A stretch of 64,000 bases of DNA from Microbacterium aurugineum. Its GTDB lineage: Bacteria; Actinomycetota; Actinomycetes; Actinomycetales; Microbacteriaceae. The translations under genes were made by a program, and so were the position numbers. Below, piece after piece: positions 16,547-22,729 of the stretch (position 1 is the first letter of the stretch; each line of letters begins with the position of its first letter). The notes beneath the pieces were generated by a model. That model was given only the letters and a program-made list of their open reading frames with translations, was not told the origin of the DNA and did not search any database. The stretch lies in assembly GCF_023101205.1 (NCBI RefSeq), contig NZ_CP078078.1:806001-870000 (forward strand). Direction: 5' to 3'.

Positions 16547-16681
16547 ATGATCAAGGACGTGGAAGAGCGACTCCGGTTCCAGGAGCTGGACGACATGGAG
16601 GCTCCCAGCTGGGAGAGCTTCTATCAGGGCGCCATCAGTGCGCTGATCCTCATCGGGATCGGCGCTGCCGCTGCGACGTGA
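16547..16681 (+). CDS. mpaA1: Daptide precursor peptide 1
   Basis: A 44-residue peptide. The leader is MIKDVEERLRFQELDDMEAP, and the core begins SWESFYQGAIS and ends LILIGIGAAAAT. The leader shares RFQELDDMEAP with the other precursors (consensus [ER]-F-x-E-L-[DE]-x-[MI]-[DE]-A). The core is a glycine/alanine-rich hydrophobic helix without Cys or Ser near its end and terminates in Thr, the residue converted to the N,N-dimethylated diamine in daptides. AGGAGG overlaps the mpaC stop 7 bases upstream, so it should be translated strongly. Numbering by gene order is mine. Confidence 0.88.
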   Translation: MIKDVEERLRFQELDDMEAPSWESFYQGAISALILIGIGAAAAT

Positions 16682-16723
16682 TCCCGTCGCCCGACGGAGA
16701 TCGAGACGAGGAAGGAGAGAGGT

Positions 16724-16849
16724 ATGAACACCGAAGTGCAGAGGCTCGAATTCACTGAGCTCGAGGCGATGGACGCTCTGAACAACACCGATGATTTCGT
16801 GCGGGGCTTCGCTGTCGGCGTCATCATCGGAATTCTCGCGCTGACCTAG
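16724..16849 (+). CDS. mpaA2: Daptide precursor peptide 2
   Basis: A 41-residue peptide with leader MNTEVQRLEFTELEAMDA and a core ending FAVGVIIGILALT. It is the most divergent of the three: the shared motif reads LEFTELEAMDAL, lacking the Pro, and the start of the core is acidic and polar (NNTDDFVRG). It still ends in Thr before TAG. GGAGAGAGG precedes ATG 16724. It lies 42 bases after precursor 1. Confidence 0.88.
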   Translation: MNTEVQRLEFTELEAMDALNNTDDFVRGFAVGVIIGILALT

Positions 16850-16883
16850 GAAGCGCATCGCCACGTGATGAAGGAGGTACGAA

Positions 16884-17003
16884 ATGCAGACTGATCTGCT
16901 GGAGTTCCAGGAACTCGAACGAATCGACGCGCCACTCGAGTGGTGGGAGCACGTCAGCTACATCATCGCCATCGTCGGCGGTGCCGCGGCGATCGCGACG
17001 TGA
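16884..17003 (+). CDS. mpaA3: Daptide precursor peptide 3
   Basis: A 39-residue peptide with leader MQTDLLEFQELERIDAP and core LEWWEHVSYIIAIVGG... ending AAAIAT. The leader motif LEFQELERIDAP is nearly that of precursor 1. The core carries two Trp and a His at its start and a hydrophobic Gly/Ala helix, again with C-terminal Thr before TGA. AAGGAGG lies 6-7 bases before ATG 16884. It is the last peptide gene before a strong stem-loop. Confidence 0.88.
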   Translation: MQTDLLEFQELERIDAPLEWWEHVSYIIAIVGGAAAIAT

Positions 17004-17009
17004 CCGGTC

Positions 17010-17041
17010 GGGGTGCGGGCGGTTCCGCGCGCCCGCACCCC
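17010..17041 (+). terminator. Stem-loop between the precursor genes and the methyltransferase gene
   Basis: A perfect 12-bp GC-rich stem (17010-17021 with 17030-17041) and an 8-base loop, 6 bases after the last precursor stop. There is no T-run, so it probably causes partial termination or protects the upstream mRNA, keeping precursor levels above those of the downstream enzymes. Confidence 0.65.
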
Positions 17042-17067
17042 CTCACTCCCGCGGAGAGGTGTGGTGA

Positions 17068-17907
17068 ATGTCAGGAACGATAACCGAAGCCATCGCGGCG
17101 CGACTCGACCGGGCGGGTGCGGTCCCTCGGGAACAGGACCTGTACACGGGCGAGGGGACCGACTTCTACGAGCGACTGGTCGGCGCCGATGCCGCGGAGA
17201 TCCGAGAGGTGCTGGCGCTCGCGAGAGAAGCCGCGGGTCCGGTCCTCGATGTGGCCGCCGGCAGCGGGAGGCTGACCATCCCGCTGGTGCGCTCCGGCCG
17301 ATCGGTGACCGCGCTCGATCTCTCCGACGACATGCTCTCGCACCTTCGTCGTGCCCTGCCCTACCATCCGAGGCTCGACTGTGTGATAGCCGACATGCGC
17401 GACTTCAGCCTGCCGCGTCCGTACGACCTCGTGGTCCTCGGTGCGACCTCCATCACCTTGTTGGACAGGGAGGGGAGGGCGCGCCTCTACGCGAGTGTGC
17501 GACGCCACCTCGCGCCGGGAGGGGTCTTCGCCTTCTCCGTCGCCGGAGGCGCCGCAGCGGAGAGCCTGACGGTGCCGAGCGAGCAGGAGATCCGTGTCCC
17601 CGGGCCCGGTCCCGGACCCGGCGGCGAGGAGACCTATCTGTTCTCGCAGCAGATGGAGGAGGACGGCGCGGCTCGCCTGGTCAACTGGGTGCGCCTCGCC
17701 GACGTCGTGGCGGGCGGCGACGTGCGCGTGCTCACGAGTCGGCTGCGTGTGCTCAGCCATGAGCTCCTCTCCAGCGAGCTCGTGGACGCCGGTTTCGCTG
17801 AACCTGCCGTCTCGCCCGTGCGGACGCACCCCGGAGCGGACATCCTTCTCCTCACGACGACGTGGGCCGGAACCCGGGATCGGGCGCGTGACGATGACAC
17901 CGCCTAG
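17068..17907 (+). CDS. mpaM: Daptide SAM-dependent methyltransferase
   Basis: A 279-residue class I methyltransferase. Motif I is VLDVAAGSGR (59-68), motif II ALDLSDDML (82-90), then CVIADMRDFSLPRPYDLVVLGATSI. In the daptide pathway it places two methyl groups on the new C-terminal amine, giving dimethyl-1,2-propanediamine. ATG 17068 follows GGAGAGGTGTGG. It is the first gene after the stem-loop, and its 3' end overlaps the protease gene by about 14 bases, so the downstream genes look translationally coupled. Confidence 0.87.
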   Translation: MSGTITEAIAARLDRAGAVPREQDLYTGEGTDFYERLVGADAAEIREVLALAREAAGPVLDVAAGSGRLTIPLVRSGRSVTALDLSDDMLSHLRRALPYHPRLDCVIADMRDFSLPRPYDLVVLGATSITLLDREGRARLYASVRRHLAPGGVFAFSVAGGAAAESLTVPSEQEIRVPGPGPGPGGEETYLFSQQMEEDGAARLVNWVRLADVVAGGDVRVLTSRLRVLSHELLSSELVDAGFAEPAVSPVRTHPGADILLLTTTWAGTRDRARDDDTA

Positions 17908-19588
17908 TTTCGCTCGGCGGCGAGACTCTCGCGCCCCGGTGCCGCTCACGGCCGAGGATCGTCCGCTTCTCGCCCCCGGTGTCGTGTTCGAGGAAGTGGG
18001 GGAGGCCGGGGTGTGGATCGCGCTGCTGCAGGGGGTGCCCTCGTCGAGGGTCTCGCGGGCCGTCGTCGATCTGCTGACGGCGATGGACGGCGAGACCACG
18101 CTCCGCGACCTGCGCACGCGCTTCGCCGCATCCGAGCCGCGGGAGGAGTTCCTCCTGCTCGTCCAGCGCTTCCGCGCCAGCGGGCTCCTGGCCGGTGACA
18201 CGAAGCCCCCGCCCGGCAGAGTGACCTACCGGCCCCCGTTCACGCTGCAGTTCGCGACGCTGCGTGCACCCGCGTTCTTCGACCGCTGGAATCGCCTGAT
18301 CGTCCCGCTCTCACGCCGAGGGGTTCTGGCATCCCTTCTGGTGGTGCTCTGCCTCGGCCTCGGCGCTGCGGCCCTGCAGACAGGTGAGGTGTGGGACGTC
18401 CTGACCATGCCGGTGTCGTTGCCCGGACTCGTGGGCGTCGTCATCGCGTTGTCCGTCATGACGCTGCTCCACGAGAGCGCTCATGGGCTCGCGCTCACAC
18501 GCTTCGGCGGCGAACCGCGCCGCGCAGGTTTCATGCTCTACTACCTCACCCCCGCCTTCTTCGTCGATGTGACCGACGGCTGGCGCCTCTCCGACCGGTG
18601 GCAACGTGTCGCGGTCGCGCTCGCCGGGCCGGCCGTGCACGCCGTCGCCGCCGCGGTCGCCCTCCTCGCCGCGCTCGCCCTTCCGGACCCTCTGATCCAC
18701 CAGGCGCTGTTGCTCCTCGCCGTGTCCTGCGTCGCGATCGTGCTGGTCAACCTGATTCCGTTCGTGCGATTCGACGGCTACATCGCGTTCATGAGTGCGC
18801 TCGACGAACCGAACCTCCGGGACCGGACGATTCACGACGGAGTGGACTTCCTGACCCGGATCCTGTTCGGCGGTCCGCGGACCGCACGGAGCCTCGATCG
18901 GTGGTGGAGCGTGCCGTTCGGTCTCGCCTGTCTCGTCGCCCCGATCGCGCTCGTGCTGTTCGCGGTCTCCCGCGTGGTGCGAGCGCTCGCCGGAGGCGGA
19001 CCGGTGCTGGGGGTCCTCGTCGTCGTCCTGGAAGCTGCCGTGGTGCTCGTCGGCATCGTGATCCTCTCGACGGCGCTGCGCCGCGTCCTTCGGTCAGGCG
19101 TCTCCCGGCTCCGCTTCGTCGCCGTCGGTGCGACGCTGATCGCGAGCATCGTGGTCGTGGGCGCCGTGATCCCGCTGCCGGTGACGGCGACGTACGGTTT
19201 CGTCACCCGCGGTGACCGTGTGCTCCTCGTGCAGCCGGGCACCGCCGCCGAGGCGGAGGTGCCGGACGGCGCCCCGGTCGAGCTGATGAGCGCCGGGCTC
19301 CTCGCGAGCGCGCGGGTCGGCGGGGGGACCATCAGGCCGGAGCCGCCGATGCCGACGGAGGTCCCCTGGGCGGTGCTCGTCCCCGTCGCGGCGGACGGCG
19401 TGGACGTCCCCGCAACGGTCATCGCCGGCGTGGACGTGGACGACGGCGGCGGGAGCACGCCGCCGACCGGACGGGCGCAGGTCGCGCTCGGCACGAGGAG
19501 TCTGTGGCAGACGCTCTGGGCGACCGGCGTGGTGTCGCCGCTGTCCGCCCTTCTGGACCAGAAGCACGAGAGGCAGGAAGATGACTGA
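17894..19588 (+). CDS. mpaP: Daptide membrane metalloprotease (M50-like) with N-terminal PqqD-like region
   Basis: A 564-residue membrane protein. Residues ~20-105 (PLTAEDRPLLAPGVVFEE... TLRDLRTRF... EFLLLVQRFRASGLL) follow the PqqD/RRE pattern. Membrane segments then carry the zinc site HESAH at 193-197 and NLIPFVRFDGY at 286-296, the second site-2-protease motif. The C-terminal ~150 residues form a soluble domain after the last membrane segment. It most likely removes the leader at or in the membrane before export. The start is ATG 17894 (GTG 17888 is possible), inside the end of mpaM. It overlaps the ABC ATPase gene by 8 bases. Confidence 0.82.
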   Translation: MTPPSFARRRDSRAPVPLTAEDRPLLAPGVVFEEVGEAGVWIALLQGVPSSRVSRAVVDLLTAMDGETTLRDLRTRFAASEPREEFLLLVQRFRASGLLAGDTKPPPGRVTYRPPFTLQFATLRAPAFFDRWNRLIVPLSRRGVLASLLVVLCLGLGAAALQTGEVWDVLTMPVSLPGLVGVVIALSVMTLLHESAHGLALTRFGGEPRRAGFMLYYLTPAFFVDVTDGWRLSDRWQRVAVALAGPAVHAVAAAVALLAALALPDPLIHQALLLLAVSCVAIVLVNLIPFVRFDGYIAFMSALDEPNLRDRTIHDGVDFLTRILFGGPRTARSLDRWWSVPFGLACLVAPIALVLFAVSRVVRALAGGGPVLGVLVVVLEAAVVLVGIVILSTALRRVLRSGVSRLRFVAVGATLIASIVVVGAVIPLPVTATYGFVTRGDRVLLVQPGTAAEAEVPDGAPVELMSAGLLASARVGGGTIRPEPPMPTEVPWAVLVPVAADGVDVPATVIAGVDVDDGGGSTPPTGRAQVALGTRSLWQTLWATGVVSPLSALLDQKHERQEDD

Positions 19589-20297
19589 ACACGCGATCGA
19601 GGTCCGAGGCCTCACGAAGAGGTACGGCCGCCGGACCGCCGTGGAAGACCTGTCCTTCGTCGTGCCGCGCGGGACGATCGTCGGGCTCCTGGGGCCGAAC
19701 GGCGCGGGCAAATCGACGACGCTGCGCACGATCGTCGGCTTGCTCCGGCCGACGAGCGGCGAGAGCCTCATCGACGGTGTTCCGTTCTCGGCGCTCGACA
19801 ACCCCGCATCGCACGTCGGTGTGCACATGGACGGCTTCGGTTTCGAGGCGGGCATCACTGCACGGCGGCACCTGGAGATCTGTCGGCTCGCGGCCGGTGC
19901 GCCGCGCGGCCGGACCGACGAGGTCCTCGAGGAGGTCGGGCTCACCGCCGACGCGCGTCGTCGCGTGAAGACGTTCTCGACGGGGATGGCTCAGCGGCTC
20001 GGCCTGGCCGCCGCCCTCATCGGGGCGCCGCCCACGCTCATCCTCGACGAACCGGCGAACGGCCTGGACCCCGACGGGATCCGCTGGCTGCGCAGGTTCC
20101 TCCGCCGCTTCGCCGAACGCGGCGGCACCGTGCTGGTCGCCAGTCATCAGCTGTCAGAGCTCGAACACATCGTGGATGAGGTCGTGGTCATCAAACGGCG
20201 AGCACTCTTCGCCGGACGACTCGGCGACCTGGTCACGAGCAACGGCGACTCCCTGGAGAGCAAGTACTTCGAACTCGTCGAGGAAGTGCCGGTATGA
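19581..20297 (+). CDS. ABC transporter ATP-binding protein of the daptide cluster
   Basis: A 238-residue ATPase with Walker A GPNGAGKST, signature SYGMA-like FSTGMAQRLGLAAAL, and Walker B LILDEPANGLDPDG. The H-loop is VLVASHQLSELEH. It belongs to the group that energises peptide or antibiotic exporters and immunity pumps with separate membrane subunits. ATG 19581 overlaps the protease stop, and the gene overlaps the next permease (ATGA). It probably exports the mature daptides and protects the host; no separate immunity gene is seen. Confidence 0.93.
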   Translation: MTEHAIEVRGLTKRYGRRTAVEDLSFVVPRGTIVGLLGPNGAGKSTTLRTIVGLLRPTSGESLIDGVPFSALDNPASHVGVHMDGFGFEAGITARRHLEICRLAAGAPRGRTDEVLEEVGLTADARRRVKTFSTGMAQRLGLAAALIGAPPTLILDEPANGLDPDGIRWLRRFLRRFAERGGTVLVASHQLSELEHIVDEVVVIKRRALFAGRLGDLVTSNGDSLESKYFELVEEVPV

Positions 20298-21022
20298 GGG
20301 GCACGATCCAGAGCGAGGCCCTGCGCTGCGTGAGCGGGCTCTCCCTCCTCGCCGTCTACCTCGTCGCGTTCCTCCTGCCCGCCTTCGTGCTGTTCTCCGA
20401 CGGATCGCGCCTCGACGTGGCCGGCCTCGATCCCGCCGCGGCGACCACTCGTCTCCTGGAACCTCTCGCCTGGTCGGCGGTCTCCGCGGCGTTCGTCGGC
20501 GCGTACGGCGTCACTCGTGAGTACTACTACGGCTCGATGGACCGGACCCTCACCAGCGTCGGATTCCGGCGTGCGTTCGCCGGAAAGCTCGTCGCGGGCG
20601 TCCTCGTCGCGCTCGCCCTGTCCGTCGGCCTCTTCGCCGTGTGGACCACGGGTGTCGCCGTCTTCTTGAGCCGGAGCGGTCTCTCGCTCACTCTGACGCC
20701 GGACGGGTGGCGCCTCTGCGCGGGAGCTCTGGTCGGCGGCGTGCTCGGTGCGCTCATCGGGGGCGCCATCGGCTGGATCACCCGCAACTACTACGTGACG
20801 GCCGTCTTCGTCCTCGTCCTGCCGATGGTGGGGGAACTCGCACTGCTGCGCACGGTGCCGGAGGTGGCGAAGTTCTCGCCCGGGCTGGCGCTCGCGGCCT
20901 TGGGCGTGCCCGGGTATCAGGGTCGCCTGCTCGAGTTCGGCCCGGCGCTCGTCGTCGCACTCGCGTTGACCGCGGGGCTGGTCGCGGTGGCGTGGACCGG
21001 TGGTCGCAGGAGGGCGGGATGA
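20294..21022 (+). CDS. ABC transporter membrane subunit 1 of the daptide cluster
   Basis: A 242-residue protein with about six membrane segments, starting with an amphipathic MRGTIQSEALRCVSG. The second hydrophobic block contains YGVTREYYYGSMDRTLTSVGFR, the cytoplasmic loop typical of ABC-2 type permeases (REYRYGTITRTL-like), which contacts the ATPase. It overlaps both neighbours by ATGA junctions. It differs clearly in sequence from the second permease, so the two likely form a heterodimer. Confidence 0.85.
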   Translation: MRGTIQSEALRCVSGLSLLAVYLVAFLLPAFVLFSDGSRLDVAGLDPAAATTRLLEPLAWSAVSAAFVGAYGVTREYYYGSMDRTLTSVGFRRAFAGKLVAGVLVALALSVGLFAVWTTGVAVFLSRSGLSLTLTPDGWRLCAGALVGGVLGALIGGAIGWITRNYYVTAVFVLVLPMVGELALLRTVPEVAKFSPGLALAALGVPGYQGRLLEFGPALVVALALTAGLVAVAWTGGRRRAG

Positions 21023-21747
21023 TCGTCCGCGCGCTCCGAGCCCACGCGCGCGGTGCGACCGGCGACATCGTCCTCCTCTGGGTGGTCGCGGCCGCCTTCG
21101 TGTTGTCGACTTCGATGGCGACGAGCGTTCCTGCGGAGCTCGCCGAGGCACCGGCCGGGGTTCGCGCCGCACTCAGTGCGCCGTTCAGCGCGGTGCTCGC
21201 GACCTATGGCGCGGTGCTCGCGGCGGTCTACGCTTCCTTCCGCTACACCGTCGACCGGCGGGATGGCGTCATCGCGCAGCGGCTGATGCTGCACCCCCGG
21301 TGGGTGACGCTGCTCAGCCGGACACTCGGGTCTGCTCTCGGCGGCGCCGTCGTCGCTCTCGCGGGACTCGCCGGTGGCCACATCGCGCTGGCCGTCGCGA
21401 TGGGCGGTGTCCCGGTGGGCTGGGCATCGGTGGGATCCGCACTGGCCGTCGGCGCAGGCGCCGGCCTCTGGGGACTGGGGGCGGGCATCGTCGTCCAGAA
21501 CCATCTCGTGGCGCTCTTCGTCGCGTCGATGTCTCTGGGCAGCGCCGTCCTCGTCGCGATGTTCTGGAGCGCCGCTGCCCACGGCTTCCCGCTGATCGCG
21601 CTGCTCGACGCTTTCGGGTTCGACGTCACGGCCGTGGGGGTGTCGCCAGCCGACGGATCCGGTGGCTCTGTGCCGGTCGCCGTCGGATGGATGCTGGCGG
21701 CTCTCGTCGCGGGGGGAGTCACCTTCATGAAACGCGATGTGACGTAG
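21019..21747 (+). CDS. ABC transporter membrane subunit 2 of the daptide cluster
   Basis: A 242-residue protein, exactly as long as subunit 1, with about six membrane segments. The loop FRYTVDRRDGVIAQRLMLHPRW lies in the place of the REYYYG loop of subunit 1, and the C-terminal hydrophobic segment ends FMKRDVT. ATG 21019 overlaps the previous stop. It is the last gene of the cluster. After it only 58 bases remain before the unrelated trhO gene with its own promoter. Confidence 0.83.
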   Translation: MIVRALRAHARGATGDIVLLWVVAAAFVLSTSMATSVPAELAEAPAGVRAALSAPFSAVLATYGAVLAAVYASFRYTVDRRDGVIAQRLMLHPRWVTLLSRTLGSALGGAVVALAGLAGGHIALAVAMGGVPVGWASVGSALAVGAGAGLWGLGAGIVVQNHLVALFVASMSLGSAVLVAMFWSAAAHGFPLIALLDAFGFDVTAVGVSPADGSGGSVPVAVGWMLAALVAGGVTFMKRDVT

Positions 21748-21793
21748 CGGTCTCGAGCCGCACCGGGGTTCGGAACCGCTCGGGGTGACGACG

Positions 21794-21799
21794 TAGGAT
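21794..21799 (+). promoter_or_regulatory. -10 box of trhO (leaderless start)
   Basis: TAGGAT followed by 6 bases and then GTG 21806. Confidence 0.5.
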
Positions 21800-21805
21800 C
21801 CCTAG

Positions 21806-22696
21806 GTGGCAACCCCCAAGATCGTCCTCTTCTATGCGTTCACGCCCCTCGCCGATCCCGAGGCCGTCCGTGTCTGGCAACGCGACCTCGGCGAGGCGCT
21901 CGGCCTGCGTGGGCGCCTGCTCATCTCGAAGGACGGGATCAACGGCACCCTCGGCGGCGATATCGGCGTGTTGAAGAAGTGGCTGCGATCGTTCCGCTCC
22001 TACGGCCCGTTCGCCGATGCGGACATCAAGTGGAGTGAGGGGACGGGGCTGGATGCTGAGGGGCGCAGCCTCGATTTCCCCAAGCTCAGCGTGAAGGTGC
22101 GCGATGAGATCGTCTCATTCGGTGCGCCCGGTGAACTGCGCGTCGATGAACACGGGGTCGTCGGCGGAGGCACCCGGCTGACGCCCGAAGAGCTGCACGG
22201 ACTGATCGACGAGCGCGGAGACGAGGTGGTCTTCTTCGACGGCCGGAACGCCCTCGAGGCGCAGATCGGGAGGTTCCGCGGCGCGGTCGTGCCCGACACC
22301 GAGACGACCAGGGACTTCGTGAGACTGCTCGACTCCGGCGCCTACGACGATCTCAAGGGCAAACCCGTCGTCACCTACTGCACCGGCGGCATCCGCTGCG
22401 AGGTGCTGTCGAGCCTGATGACGGCGCGCGGCTTCGGCGAGGTGTACCAGCTCGAGGGCGGCATCGTCCGCTACGGCGAGAAGTACGGCGACGACGGGCT
22501 GTGGGACGGATCGCTCTACGTGTTCGACGGCCGCGGTTCGGTCGACTTCTCGGACCATGCGCGCGTCATCGGGGAGTGCGTCGGATGCGGGGTGCCGACC
22601 AAGCGCACCGCGAACTGCCCCGACCTGTCGTGCCGCTCGCAGTTCGTGGTGTGCGACACCTGCGTGGCCGTGCCCTGCACGGCCCATGCCACGTGA
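21806..22696 (+). CDS. trhO: tRNA uridine(34) hydroxylase (rhodanese family)
   Basis: A 296-residue protein that hydroxylates U34 in certain tRNAs using O2 (TrhO/YceA family). The N-terminal acylphosphatase-like part is [20 protein letters not shown]. The rhodanese domain has its catalytic loop [12 protein letters not shown] (Cys near residue 191), and a C-terminal Cys-rich part ([19 protein letters not shown]...CDTC) may bind zinc. GTG 21806 stands 6 bases after a -10 box. It marks the return to core genes after the RiPP cluster. Confidence 0.92.
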   Translation: MATPKIVLFYAFTPLADPEAVRVWQRDLGEALGLRGRLLISKDGINGTLGGDIGVLKKWLRSFRSYGPFADADIKWSEGTGLDAEGRSLDFPKLSVKVRDEIVSFGAPGELRVDEHGVVGGGTRLTPEELHGLIDERGDEVVFFDGRNALEAQIGRFRGAVVPDTETTRDFVRLLDSGAYDDLKGKPVVTYCTGGIRCEVLSSLMTARGFGEVYQLEGGIVRYGEKYGDDGLWDGSLYVFDGRGSVDFSDHARVIGECVGCGVPTKRTANCPDLSCRSQFVVCDTCVAVPCTAHAT

Positions 22697-22729
22697 CCGC
22701 GCAGGAGACGCGCCCGCGTGCGGGCATGC

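Noticed and set aside
12334..21747. Lanthipeptide, lasso-peptide or YcaO-type RiPP as alternative class
   Set aside because: The cores have no Cys, there is no LanM/LanC, asparagine-synthetase-like, transglutaminase or YcaO gene in the cluster, and the invariant C-terminal Thr fits daptides instead.
21748..21805. Second copy of the tRNA-Ser 3' end as an attachment site for an integrated island
   Set aside because: Only a trivial 7-base match (GGTGACG) is shared, and no integrase gene is present.
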